A stretch of 64,000 bases of DNA from Demequina litorisediminis. GTDB lineage: Bacteria > Actinomycetota > Actinomycetes > Actinomycetales > Demequinaceae. The notes beneath the pieces are model-generated. The model saw nothing but the letters and a program-made list of their open reading frames with translations, was not told the DNA's origin and made no database searches. The DNA is taken from positions 434,001-498,000 of the forward strand of contig NZ_BSUN01000001.1 in NCBI RefSeq assembly GCF_030161615.1. The letters run 5' to 3'. Positions 13,231-23,178 of the stretch are shown here, in pieces (within the stretch, counting starts at the first letter, position 1; every line of letters starts with the position of its first letter). Position numbers and translations under genes: made by a program.

Positions 13231-14317
13231 GCGCGGACCCCGCGGCGAGGCACTCCCCCACTTCCGGCACGGCGGCCTCGAGGATCGATGGGCTGGACCT
13301 CGCCCGCGGCCTCGCGGTGCTGGGCATGGTGGGCGCACACGTGGGCGATCAGGATGCGTGGCCATGGCTCGCGGTGACGCACGGGTTTCCCTCGGCGCTG
13401 TTCGCGGTGCTTGCAGGGGTGTCGATGACGCTCATGATGACGAGCCGCGGCCGGGTGAGGGTGGCCGATGTTACCCCCGACCACGCGCGGCGCACGCGGA
13501 TCCGCATCGCGGTGCGGGGAGCCATGCTGGTGGTGATGGGGCTCGCTCTCGCGCTGCTCGGCACCCCGGTGGTCGTGATCCTGGTCAACCTGGGAGTGAT
13601 GTTCTGGCTCACCCTCCCGGTGCTGCGCGTCAGGACCGCATGGCTCCTCGCACTTGCGAGCCTGTGTCTGGGACTCGGCGGCTATCTGGCGGCGCAGTTG
13701 GCGGAGGCCATCCCCCGGACAGCGTCTGGGGTCCGTCGTATCCGGGCATCCCGATCATCGGCGCCCTGTGGGGTCCGTATTACCCGGCGTTCGCGTGGAT
13801 GGGGTACGTCCTCGCGGGCGTGTGCATCGGGCGCCTCGCGCTGAGCGCCGACGCGACCTCGCTGTACCTTGTGGGCCTTGCGGCGTGCGGCTTCGCGCTG
13901 TCGCGGCTGGCGGTCATGGGAGCGCAGGCCGCTGGGGTGGACGCGTGGTCGTGGTGGATCGACCTCACGGATCACAGTTATTCGCCGCCCGAGATGCTGG
14001 GCAACGTGAGCGTGGCCGCAGGCATCATCGGCGCCTCGTTGTGGGTCGCGCGACGAGCCCGCTCGGTTGTGTGGCCGATCCTCGCGGTCGGGTCGATGGC
14101 CCTGACGGCCTACGTGGGCCACCTCATCGTGATTGCCGCTGTGGCCACGGAGATCGTGTGGGAGCCCACCAACGCCGCGCTCGTGGCGCTGTGGGCGGGC
14201 ATCGTCCTCTTCTGCTCGTTGTGGCGGTGGCGGCTGGGGGCCGGGCCGCTTGAACGATGGCTCACCGCGTGGTCCACCAAGGCGGCCGATGCGCGGGTCC
14301 CCGCATCGGTGCGCTGA
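13227..14317 (+). CDS. Multi-pass membrane acyltransferase-like protein (HGSNAT/DUF1624-like)
   Basis: About 363 residues with roughly ten hydrophobic segments. The N-terminus RIDGLDLARGLAVLGMVGAH is typical of the heparan-alpha-glucosaminide N-acetyltransferase/DUF418 group of integral membrane acyltransferases. It probably modifies a cell-surface sugar or lipid; the substrate is unknown. A C-run one base short near 13715 shifts the frame; the repair gives EAIPPDSVWGPSYPG. No AGCT-type site is involved here. Confidence 0.78.
14286..14309. repeat. Hairpin formed by two facing copies of the iterated motif
   Basis: CCGATGCG (14286-14293) and CGCATCGG (14302-14309) are inverse complements around an 8-base loop, just before the stop of the acyltransferase-like gene. 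Both arms contain the core of the window-wide GGCCGATGC motif. Possible role in 3'-end formation. Confidence 0.55.
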
Positions 14318-14331
14318 CCCCCACCATGACG

Positions 14332-16017
14332 CTAGGCCGCGACCCGCGCTAACGGCTCGTACACCCGCAAAGCGTGTCGGTCTCGCTGTTCCCGGATGCG
14401 CTCATTGAGCGTCGACGCGACGTCCGCCATCCCAGCCAGGATGCAGAAGGCTCCGGACGCCTGGACATAGAGCGGCAACTGATGCGAAGCCGTGGAGAGA
14501 GCGACGGTGCCGAACACCGTGGCAAAGAACGCAGTGGCGTACAGCGAGGACTCGCGCAGTCGGCGCCTCCGTGGTGCGTGATGGACGCGCAGGCCCCGAG
14601 CCGTCGAGGAGAAGGCGAGGGCCAAGAAGCCGATGCCCATCGCCATATTTACCGGGACGGTCAAGAGAGCGACGTGTGCGTAGACCGCCACGAGTGCGAG
14701 CACTCCTGCACTCCATGCCGCGCCCACCCGCCACCGCACGTGCACGTTTCCGCGCGAACGCCACAAGAATCTGACTGCTCGCCCTGAGGCGAAAACAGTG
14801 CCTGCAAAAAGCACGAAAGAGACGACGGCGGGAAGCCCAATCTCGGGCGCGAGGACGAGCAGCATCCCGACGCCAACGAGCGCGAGTGCACGGACACATG
14901 GCGCCTCGCGCACGATGCGGCCGTAGTCAAGGTTCTTCACCGCTCGCCATGCGGCGCGAGCCGCAAGCCGCGTGGTGTTTCGAGTCTCGTCGCGGCTTCG
15001 ATACAGCGCCAGCATCACCGCCTCGACGCTCCCGAATTCACCCCGGGGGATGTCACTCAGCAGGACCGCACCTCCTGAACCCAGGGCGTCGAAGAACCCC
15101 GCCGTGAACGCCCGTCGATCTGCGGGTGCTGCGCTTTCGATGAATTCCGCCACTCCAGCATTGACAATGGCGGCACCCTCGGAGACGTCGTCCGCCTCCA
15201 CGAAGGCGTCACCGTCGATCTGCCACGTCATCGGATGGTGTGCCATGATTCCGCGGGAGTCACTGACCACCACGGTGCGATGCGCCTCCTTGCGAGCAAA
15301 GAGCATGCCGACCACGGTGAACTCGGGAACGAAGGAGTGAATCCGACCCGACAGGCGCGCAAGACTCTCGTCGTCGCCCACCTCGGGACTCAGGCCGGGG
15401 CCGTCGTTGTCGTACACCGCGATCACGACCTCGAGAAGGGGAGCCGGCACACTCATCGCAGCGAAGATCGCGAGGTTTCCGCCTTTCGAATGACCTCCCA
15501 CTCGCACCGCGCGTCGCTGTGATGCCAGGTGGTCTCTGAGGTAGCCGGCCGCCCGACGCTGAGCATCGACAGCCGTGAAACTTATCGTGAAGTTCTCGCG
15601 CCAGCCAAGGATCGAGTTGTCCGTCCCGCGGAACGCGAGATAGTCGCTGCCATCGTCGAGGGACACGGTGACGGCGGCGAACTGCATCCCGGTCGCCGGG
15701 TCGAGTTCGTCCACACACCTCGACAGGCGCGCGTTGGCGTACCGCGCCGACGCCGCAAGGTCGGCAAGGAGCGACGAGTCGACGACCGTGAGCCGACGAG
15801 CCGATGCACGCTCACCGGACCTCGCGAGCGCCGCGGTCATCGCCGCGCCCGCCTCACGCACCGTGACACCTTCTGGCTGGGACCCGATGGCAGGCACGAG
15901 GCCCGCGAGGTCGACGTATGCAAGCGCGGACAGGACAAGGTTGTCGACGTCGTTGAAGGGGCGCTCCGCAAACGTGAGGTCACCTCGCCAGCGCACGTAG
16001 TCCTGAAGATTGGCCAT
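14332..16017 (-). CDS. Mbeg1-like (DUF2974) lipase with C-terminal membrane domain
   Basis: 561 residues in one uninterrupted frame. The N-terminal alpha/beta-hydrolase half has the nucleophile elbow GGHSKGGNLAIFAA and an oxyanion-side YLAFRGTD, typical of Mbeg1-like DUF2974 proteins. The last third (from about residue 385) carries about five hydrophobic segments and a basic SSTARGLRVHHAPRRRRLR stretch. Probably a membrane-bound esterase/lipase. The fusion to a membrane domain is notable. Confidence 0.82.
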   Translation of the reverse strand: MANLQDYVRWRGDLTFAERPFNDVDNLVLSALAYVDLAGLVPAIGSQPEGVTVREAGAAMTAALARSGERASARRLTVVDSSLLADLAASARYANARLSRCVDELDPATGMQFAAVTVSLDDGSDYLAFRGTDNSILGWRENFTISFTAVDAQRRAAGYLRDHLASQRRAVRVGGHSKGGNLAIFAAMSVPAPLLEVVIAVYDNDGPGLSPEVGDDESLARLSGRIHSFVPEFTVVGMLFARKEAHRTVVVSDSRGIMAHHPMTWQIDGDAFVEADDVSEGAAIVNAGVAEFIESAAPADRRAFTAGFFDALGSGGAVLLSDIPRGEFGSVEAVMLALYRSRDETRNTTRLAARAAWRAVKNLDYGRIVREAPCVRALALVGVGMLLVLAPEIGLPAVVSFVLFAGTVFASGRAVRFLWRSRGNVHVRWRVGAAWSAGVLALVAVYAHVALLTVPVNMAMGIGFLALAFSSTARGLRVHHAPRRRRLRESSLYATAFFATVFGTVALSTASHQLPLYVQASGAFCILAGMADVASTLNERIREQRDRHALRVYEPLARVAA

Positions 16018-16028
16018 GAGCGTGCTCG

Positions 16029-16693
16029 CTACGTCACCAGGCCCGACTCATACGCGAAGACGACGAGTTGGGCCCTGTCACGCGCCGACACCTTCATCAT
16101 CGCGCGGTTGACGTGGGTCTTCGCCGTCGCCGGAGAGATGAAGAGCCGCAGCCCGATCTCGTCGTTCGAGAGCCCCTCGGCGACCATCACCATCACCTCG
16201 CGCTCACGGTCCGTGAGGTGTTCCATTCCGGGGATCGAGCGGCGAGCGCGAGTCGAAGGGCCAGCCACACGGGCGATCAGCGCGCGAGTTGCGGTCGGCG
16301 AGAGCAGGCTCGTCGCCTGCGGCCACGGTACGAATGGCGCGGATGAGGTCTGCCGGTTCCGCGTCCTTGCCGAGGAAGCCACTGGCGCCAGCGCGCAGTG
16401 CCTCGACGACGTACTCGTCGGTCTCGAAGGTCGTGAGGACCAGGATTCGGGAGCCTTCGATCTGTCGGTCGCCCACAATGCGCGCCGTGGCTTCGATTCC
16501 GTCCATCTCGGGCATGCGGATGTCCATGACGATCACGTCAGGTGCCGTCAGTCGAGCCTGGGCGATGGCCTCGCGCCCATCTCCCGCCTGGCCCACGACC
16601 TCAATACCGTCACTGGCGTCGAGGAGCAGGCTTGAAGGTCGATCGCAGCAGCGCCTGATCGTCGACGAGGAGAACGCGAATCGGGTCACTCAT
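16029..16693 (-). CDS. NarL/LuxR-family response regulator
   Basis: Receiver domain with phospho-acceptor region PDVIVMDIRMPEMDGIEA and the KD of FLGKD, then a C-terminal LuxR helix-turn-helix (LTDREREVMVMVAEGLSNDE, SPATAKTHV). The start ATG at 16693 overlaps the histidine kinase stop by 8 bases, giving a coupled two-component pair. Frameshifts at AGGCT 16306 and 16628 repair to GDELLSPTATRAL and STFKLLLDASD. The likely target is the adjacent divergent MMPL exporter (inference). Confidence 0.92.
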
Positions 16694-17993
16694 GGGGATC
16701 ACCCTGCCAGTCGCGCGTCGGCGCCTCGGAGTCATGCACCGCCATCACGGGCAGGGTTGCGCGCACGCGAAAGCCACCGCCGGGTTGCGGACCGACGAGG
16801 ACGACGCCGCCCGCCGCGCGTACTCGCTCACGCATGCCGACGAGACCATGGCCAGAGGGTTCCCGCGTGGGAGCAGTTGCCCCCGGGCCATTCTCGATCG
16901 AGATCACCACCTGGTCGTGGTCCCACTGGAATGTCACCCGCACTCGAGCCCCCGGGGCGTGCTTGGCGGCGTTCGTCAGTGCCTCCTGGACGACGCGGTA
17001 TGCAGCGGTATCCACCTGGGACGACAGCGCGCGCGGCTCACCCACCACATCAAGGACGACATCAACGCGCGCATCGGCGAAGCGCGCGACGAGCGCCTCC
17101 ACCCCCGTGAGCGAGGGCGCAGGCCCACGGGGCGACTCGCTACTCGCACCCTCGTCCCTCAGGAGATCGAGGGTCGAGCGCAGATCACGCAGACCTTCCT
17201 TGATGCGATCCGAAATCGATCGGAGAGCCACATGCGCCGCGACCGGGTCCTTGTCCATGAGGTACTCGGCCACGGACGCCTGTGCCTTCACCAGCGTCAG
17301 GCTGTGCGCGAGCCCGTCATGGATCTCGCGCGCAATCAGCAAGCGCTCGGCGACGACAGCATCGGCCGTCTCACGGGCCTGTCGGCGTAGCGCCTCGTCG
17401 CGACGTTCCCGCACCGCGACGACGATGCCCGCCACCACCACGGTGAGCAAGATCAGCACCGCAGTGAGTGCAGCGCCGACAAGGTGCTCGGCACCGCCGA
17501 CCACCGCGGCCATCACACCGAGCCACACCGCGGCGGCAATGCCCGCCGCCGACGCCAGCACGCGGCTCGACCGCATCGCGAGAATCCACTGCGCCGCCAT
17601 GCTCGCCAGGGGAACCGGCTGGAATGCCGCGAGCGCTTCGGGCGTCGACAGTGCCGAATCCTGCAACTGCATGGACGCGAGAACCGCAGTCTCCACCCCG
17701 GCAACGATGACAAATGCGGCCAGCGGATGGCGCGACGCAAAAAGGAGCGGCAACCACGCGAGCACCGTCCCGATCAAGACCACGATCGGGGGGATCGCCA
17801 ATTGCGACGACCGGGTCCACGCGACGGCGAGCATGACCAGCAGGACCACGAGGAGGCCTGCAAGTCCAGCCCCCGTGTAGGGCCGCGGCGTCATGCGCCC
17901 GACGTCGTCACGGAGCCGAAGACGCGCGCGGCGCCAGGTCGTGCGCACTATCGACGGATTCACCTGCAGCGTCCTCTCAACGTTCGCGCCCAC
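16686..17993 (-). CDS. NarL-type sensor histidine kinase (HisKA_3)
   Basis: 435 residues. Several N-terminal membrane segments (about residues 40-190), HisKA_3 dimerisation domain with phospho-His in LIAREIHDGLAHSLTLV, and a HATPase_c end with GHGLVGMRERVRAAGG. It senses an unknown envelope signal and phosphorylates the overlapping response regulator. No frameshift. The ATG at 17993 may be replaced by an internal start near MTPRPYTG. Confidence 0.92.
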   Translation of the reverse strand: MGANVERTLQVNPSIVRTTWRRARLRLRDDVGRMTPRPYTGAGLAGLLVVLLVMLAVAWTRSSQLAIPPIVVLIGTVLAWLPLLFASRHPLAAFVIVAGVETAVLASMQLQDSALSTPEALAAFQPVPLASMAAQWILAMRSSRVLASAAGIAAAVWLGVMAAVVGGAEHLVGAALTAVLILLTVVVAGIVVAVRERRDEALRRQARETADAVVAERLLIAREIHDGLAHSLTLVKAQASVAEYLMDKDPVAAHVALRSISDRIKEGLRDLRSTLDLLRDEGASSESPRGPAPSLTGVEALVARFADARVDVVLDVVGEPRALSSQVDTAAYRVVQEALTNAAKHAPGARVRVTFQWDHDQVVISIENGPGATAPTREPSGHGLVGMRERVRAAGGVVLVGPQPGGGFRVRATLPVMAVHDSEAPTRDWQGDPHE

Positions 17994-18190
17994 GCCCGGC
18001 GGCCAAGCCGCCTGCCAGCGAAGGGCTGTGTCTGCACGCTACCTGGGCGGTGCATGCTCCGACATCACTCGAATGCTGTACACCGCATACCGCGCATGCG
18101 GTAGCGCGATCGCGCCACTTGCACGACGACCAACGGTCAACCGATCACCACGATGAAGACGTCACATTTCACCTCCCTGAAAGAGCCCCC

Positions 18191-20470
18191 ATGTCTATTT
18201 TTCTTTCCAGGCTCGGCCGCTTCAGCGGCCGTCATCGTGCTGTGGTGATCACGCTGTGGCTGGCAATCTTCGCCGGCCTCATTGGCGTGCTCGCCGCCGG
18301 CGGCAACAGTGAACACGCGGAAGACGCCATCCCCGATTCTCAGGCGACCCTCGCATTGCAGAGGATGAATGAGAAGTTCCCCGGCTCCGAGCAGACCGAC
18401 GCTCAGACCCTTCATCTGGTCTTCCACCCCAGCGAGGGCTTCGTCACGGACGACGCCGCCAAGTACCAGATCGATGCGGTGCTCGCCGAGGCGGCTGAGT
18501 TGCCTGGTGTCGCGTCCGTCGCAAATCCGTTCGATCCCGAGGCGCCCTACGTGTCCGTCAGCGCACGGACCGCTGTCTCGACGCTGACGTACAGCGAGGC
18601 TCGACGACGCAGGCTCAGGAGGCGTCCTACGAGGCCGCACTGGAGCCTTCAGCAGAATGCGCCCGCGGCGCTGGGGGTCGAGCCTGGTGGCAACCTCGTG
18701 CCGCTTGGTGCGCCCGAGCAGGGCATCGGCGAGGCGCTGGGCGTCCTCATCGCATTCATCGTTCTCATTTTCACCTACGGCTCGCTGCGCGCTGCCGGGG
18801 CCAACCTTGGGGTCGCGGTGTTCGGCGTCGGCGTTGGCGTCATCGGCGTCCTCGCCTTCAACGCGATCTCTCCGATTAGCGAGAACTCCATCATCTTGGC
18901 CGCGATGCTCGGGCTCGCCGTCGGCATCGACTACAGCCTCTTCATCATGTCGAGATTCCAGCATGAGTTGCGCGGCGGCCGGTCGGTCGACGAGGCGATT
19001 GGCCGTGCTATCGGCACAGCAGGAACCGCCGTGGTGTTCGCCGGCTTGACGGTGATCGTCGCGCTAGGCGCGCTGACCCTCGTGGGGATCAACTTCATCG
19101 CTCACATGGGTCTCGCGGCGGCGTTTGCGGTCCTTGTCGCCGTGTTGCTGGCGCTGACGTTAGTCCCGGTGTTCCTCAAGACCTTTGGGTTGAAGATGCT
19201 GTCGAAGAAGCACCGCAAGGCGCTCGAATCCGGCGTGGTGTGGCACGAAGGCGACGGCTCTCACGACACTTTCTTGCGGAAGTGGGCCCGCTTCGTGGTG
19301 AAGCGTCCGGTGATGTCGCTCATCGCTGGCGCTGGGGTGCTCGTCGTGGTGGGCATCCCCGTGCTCAGCATGAAGACCGCCTTCAACGTCCCCGGCGGTG
19401 CGGACCCGGAGTCCACCGAGCGTGCCGCGTACACGGCGATCTTGGAAGACTTTGGCGGAGTCCAGAGCCCGCTCATCGTGCTGATGGAGGGGGAGGACGT
19501 CGAGGACCAGACCACCACCGTGACCACACAGGTAGGCAATCTTCCGGGCGTCCAGTCGGTCTCTCCAGCCCAGATCAGTGACGACGGTCAGATGGCCCGC
19601 ATCACGGTTATCCCGACCGGCGGCCCCATCGACGATGAAACCAAGGAGATCGTCCACATCGTGAGAAACGAGGCCCGCGCCGTGCCTGGCGTACACCTCG
19701 AAGTCACGGGCGAGACTGCCATCGGAATCGATCAGGACGCAGCGCTCAACGCCGCGCTGATCAAGTACGTCATCGTGATCGTCGTCATCTCGCTCGCACT
19801 TCTGGTGCTGCTGTTCCGATCGATCCTGATCCCCGTGATCGCCACCGCGGGCTACCTCGTGTCCGTGATCGCGTCATTCGGCGCGAGCACGGCAGTGTTC
19901 CAGTGGGGCTGGGACTTCCCCCTCATCACAGCCGCTCAGGGCGACCCGATGATGACCCTGCTACCCATCCTCCTGGTCGGCGTGCTCTTCGGCCTGGCGA
20001 TGGACTACCAGGTGTTCCTGGTCTCACGCATCCAGGAGATGCACTCCAAGGGCCTGAGCCCCAAAGACGCGATCGTCGAGGGCTTCGGCCGGGCCGCGCC
20101 GGTGCTTGTCGCCGCCGCGACCATCATGACTGTCGTGTTCGCAGGGTTCGCCTCGAGCTCCTTCGCCATCGCGGCGTCCATCGCCTTCGGACTCATGGTG
20201 GGCGTGGTCGCGGACGCCTTCATCGTGCGTCTCGTCCTGATGCCCGCCGCAATGTCTCTGCTCGGCAAGGCTGCGTGGTGGATGCCGAGGTGGCTCGACA
20301 AGGTGCTCCCCACCGTCGACACGGAGGGGCATGCGCTGGATGCGCATGAGGCATCGGTGCCAACAAGCGTCGATTTTCGCGACGGGGCGCTGACGAGGAG
20401 CCGACCTCACAGCACGCCAAGGGCCGCCGAGCGCGAAAGCGCTCGGCGGCCCTTGGCGTGGAGCAACTAG
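18191..20470 (+). CDS. MMPL/RND-family membrane exporter
   Basis: About 760 residues with two repeats of an external loop plus a six-helix bundle. Hallmarks include GLAVGIDYSLFIMSRFQHEL in the first bundle and GVLFGLAMDYQVFLVSRIQEM in the second. Proton-driven export of lipids or toxic compounds. It is divergent from the two-component system. Between 18597 and 18648 three inserted bases (AGGCT 18597, AGGCT 18611, AGCCT 18644) cancel in frame, leaving a local scramble that repairs to YSELDDAAQEASYEAALELQ. The end is uncertain because the last residues run through the 22-bp hairpin. Confidence 0.9.
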   Translation: MSIFLSRLGRFSGRHRAVVITLWLAIFAGLIGVLAAGGNSEHAEDAIPDSQATLALQRMNEKFPGSEQTDAQTLHLVFHPSEGFVTDDAAKYQIDAVLAEAAELPGVASVANPFDPEAPYVSVSARTAVSTLTYSEARRRRLRRRPTRPHWSLQQNAPAALGVEPGGNLVPLGAPEQGIGEALGVLIAFIVLIFTYGSLRAAGANLGVAVFGVGVGVIGVLAFNAISPISENSIILAAMLGLAVGIDYSLFIMSRFQHELRGGRSVDEAIGRAIGTAGTAVVFAGLTVIVALGALTLVGINFIAHMGLAAAFAVLVAVLLALTLVPVFLKTFGLKMLSKKHRKALESGVVWHEGDGSHDTFLRKWARFVVKRPVMSLIAGAGVLVVVGIPVLSMKTAFNVPGGADPESTERAAYTAILEDFGGVQSPLIVLMEGEDVEDQTTTVTTQVGNLPGVQSVSPAQISDDGQMARITVIPTGGPIDDETKEIVHIVRNEARAVPGVHLEVTGETAIGIDQDAALNAALIKYVIVIVVISLALLVLLFRSILIPVIATAGYLVSVIASFGASTAVFQWGWDFPLITAAQGDPMMTLLPILLVGVLFGLAMDYQVFLVSRIQEMHSKGLSPKDAIVEGFGRAAPVLVAAATIMTVVFAGFASSSFAIAASIAFGLMVGVVADAFIVRLVLMPAAMSLLGKAAWWMPRWLDKVLPTVDTEGHALDAHEASVPTSVDFRDGALTRSRPHSTPRAAERESARRPLAWSN
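20413..20460. terminator. Perfect 22-bp hairpin with GAAA loop between convergent genes
   Basis: Bases 20413-20434 are the exact inverse complement of 20439-20460, closed by a GAAA tetraloop. It lies where the MMPL gene and the minus-strand SDR gene converge, so it can serve both as a bidirectional terminator. As read it is inside the 3' end of the MMPL frame. Confidence 0.75.
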
Positions 20471-21180
20471 TGGGCAGCAAGCCTGCGGATAGACCGCCTC
20501 GAGCGGGGCCGACAGCCCGGCCTTGAGCCTGGACGGAGTTCTCATCCGCGAGCACCTCGTAGCCGCCCGCCTCGAGGGTGTCGAAGACCTGAGCGACGAG
20601 ATCGGCCGGGTCGAGCCTGGGACCCTCCGCGTTGGCGGCCATCGCGGTGTCGACGTAGCCGACGTGGACTCCGACGACCTGAACTCCAGCAGGGTGGAGT
20701 TCGATCCGGAGCGAGTTCGTGGCGGACCACAGGGCTGCCTTGGTAGCCGAGTAGATTCCCGCCACCGCCCACCACGACAACGCCGAGTGGATGTCGATGA
20801 TGGCAGTGTCGCCTCCCTTGGCGGAGAGGTTCGGAGCGAAGGCTCGAGCAAGGAACAACGGACCGAGGAAGTTGGTCTCCACGTTGGCGCGGATCTCCTC
20901 GTCGCTGTGAGTGAGGATCGCAAAGCCTGGACGGTGAGGTCCCCGCGTTGTTGATCAGGACGGTGACGTCCGATGCCTGTTCGACGGCCGCCCGGATCGA
21001 GACGGGGTCGGTGACGTCGAGGGCAAGCGGGACGACGCGCTCGTCGTCCCACGAGCGGGGGTTGCGAGCGGTGGCGTAGACCTTGGCTGCGCCGCGGGCG
21101 AGGGCTTCGCGGACAAAGTGGCCGCCGATGCCGCCGTTCGCGCCGGTGACGAGGACGACTGCGCCGTTCAGGGTTGTCAT
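20467..21180 (-). CDS. Short-chain dehydrogenase/reductase
   Basis: About 236 residues. TGANGGIGG cofactor motif, NNAG, and catalytic YSATKAALW. NAD(P)H-dependent oxidoreductase of unknown substrate. Frameshifts at AGCCT 20480, 20526 and 20924 repair to a C-terminus reading VYPQLAAH followed by TAG, and to TSPSSFAILTHSDEEIRAN. It is followed on the same strand by no other gene and preceded by the old yellow enzyme gene. Its stop shares CTAG with the MMPL stop. Confidence 0.87.
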
Positions 21181-21272
21181 GAGAGAGGTCTCCTTGCAGT
21201 GAGGGGTATGAGTCGGGGTGCGTACGGACAGGAGCGAGCGCCAGAAACGCCCGCGCTCGCCTCAGGACCGGT

Positions 21273-22355
21273 TCAGGCGCCGGAGAGCGTCGGGTAGTCG
21301 GTGTAGCCGCTTGCTCCACCGGAGTAGAGCGTGGCCGGGTCGAGCTCGTTGAGCGGCGCGTCGGCGCGAAGTCGCTCAACGATGTCGGGGTTCGCGAGCG
21401 CGAACCTGCCCAGCGGGGCGATGTCGGCCAGGCCCTTGTCGATGTCCGCGGCGATGCCGTCACGGTCGCGGCCGTAGCGGACCACGAGAAGCGCCGTGGG
21501 CCACGCCTCACGCAACGAGGCAAGCAGTTCGTCGTCACCAAGGTGGTGCACGTGCAGATACGCCAGACCGAGCCGTGCGAGCCTCTCCCACGAGGTACCG
21601 GTACTGGGCGCGTACCGCCTCGTTATCGCCCTCGTCGAGCCCGCCGAGCGGGAACGCCGGCGAGATGCGGATGCCCGTGCGGTCGGCACCGATCTCGTCC
21701 GCGACCGCCTCGGCGACCTCGATGACGAACCGCGCACGATTCTCGACCGAGCCGCCGTACTCGTCGGTGCGCTGGTTAGCGTTCGGAGCGAGGAACTGGT
21801 GCAGCAGGTACCCGTTGGCGGCGTGGATCTCCACCCCGTCCGCACCAGCCGCGATCGCGGAGGCGGCCGCGTGGCAGAACTCGCTGATCACGTCCTGGAT
21901 GTCGGTCGCGGAGAGGCTCGCGTGGCACCGGCGTCTTCTGCACACCCGTGGCAGTGAACATGTCCTGCGCGGCAGAGATCGCCGACGGCGCCACGGGCCG
22001 ACGGTGGTGAGGCGTGTTGTCCGGGTGTGACATCCTCCCCACGTGCATCGCCTGGATGAACAGGTAGCCGTCTCGCTCGTGCACCGCGTCAGCGACCTTG
22101 GCCCAGCCTGCGACGTGCTCGGGGGTGTAGATACCGGGAGTGGTCAGATACCCCTGGCCGTCCTCTGACGGCTGAGTGCCTTCCGAAATGACCAACCCGA
22201 GCCCAGCCCGCTGAGCGTAGTACTCCGCCGCAAGGCTCACCTGGCGTGCCGTCGGCGCGCGCGCGACTGCGGGTCATCGGCGCCAGCGCGAGACGATGCG
22301 GAAGTTCCATGCGCCCGACGGTGAAGGGGCGCCATACGACGCTGAGTGATGTCAT
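21273..22355 (-). CDS. Old yellow enzyme-family alkene reductase (FMN-dependent)
   Basis: TIM-barrel flavoenzyme reducing activated C=C bonds of enones and nitro compounds. Motifs: LALAPMTRSRA at the N-terminus, HVGRMSHPDN, GVEIHAANGYLLHQFLAP, NQRTDEYGGSVENRARF, and a C-terminal YTDYP. Apparent frameshifts near 21586, 21915 and 22234 repair to GELARLGLAYL, PRELSATDIQDV and GELAAEYYAQR. It is divergent from a TetR gene with a palindrome between them, so it is probably TetR-controlled and induced by its substrate. Confidence 0.9.
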
Positions 22356-22461
22356 CAGTAGTTGTCCTTTGATCCGTACTCTTCTGGGGTCACCCCTGTT
22401 CGGCTCTTTGCCGCCGATCCAGCGCATGGGAGAATGAGTCGACCCTCATCCGAGCCCACAC

Positions 22462-22499
22462 AACAGTGACTAAACTCAAAACTGAGGGTAGTCACTGTT
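22462..22499. promoter_or_regulatory. Palindromic operator between OYE and TetR genes
   Basis: AACAGTGACTA (22462-22472) is the inverse complement of TAGTCACTGTT (22489-22499), with an AT-richer centre. It is the only strong dyad between divergent genes and the expected TetR binding site. The TGACT/AGTCA half-site recurs at 24317-24328 before the quinone reductase gene. Confidence 0.7.
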
Positions 22500-22517
22500 T
22501 ATTCCGGGAGGATGTTC

Positions 22518-23139
22518 ATGACCGCCAGTGCTGAGCCGCTCGGGCGACGCGAGCGCAATAAGCAACTCAAACGCGAGCGCATCACGGCGGCCGCGAGCGC
22601 GCTCTTCGCCGAGCACGGCGTCGACGATGTGACGACGCAGCAGATTGCGGATGCTGCCGACGTCGGCACCGGCACCCTCTTCTTGTACGCCAAGTCCAAA
22701 GCAGAACTTCTTCTGCTCGTGCAGAACACTCACTACGCGACAGCATTGGCACGAGGCGAAGCAGCCTCCACAGGTCAGCCGACGACACTCGACGCCGTGA
22801 CAGCCCTGCTCACACCGGTCGTCGAGTGCAACCGCACGCACGTGGAAAACGGACGGACCTACCTTCGCGAGATGGCCTTCGGCGACCCCAGAGAGCCCCA
22901 CCACGCCGAGGCATTGGAGATCGCCGGAAGAACCGAAGCCGCCGTCGCCCAGGTTCTCGATGCACACCTCGGTGCGGAGCCTGCCTTCGGCAGCGACGCT
23001 CGCGAGGGTGATCTCGGCAATCATGTTCGTCACCATGGCGTCGAGCGAGCACGCGGGCAGTAGTGCGCCAGAGGTCGTCGAAGCCATCCGCGAGCAGGTC
23101 GCAGCGATGCTTCCAAGCGAGGCTCATCCCCGGCGCTGA
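22518..23139 (+). CDS. TetR-family repressor
   Basis: About 207 residues. N-terminal helix-turn-helix: ITAAASALFAEHGVDDVTTQ followed by IADAADVGTGTLFLYAKSK. The C-terminal ligand domain is variable. ATG 22518 is preferred over ATG 22512 because GGGAGG abuts the latter. An apparent frameshift near 22979 (AGCCT) repairs to GAELPSAATLARVISAIMF; the exact C-terminus is uncertain because a further AGGCT lies at the end. It probably represses the divergent OYE gene and, by shared half-site, the quinone reductase. Confidence 0.85.
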
Positions 23140-23178
23140 CACGCGCGGCGGGAGCGGCTCACACCCCTCGCACAGGGT

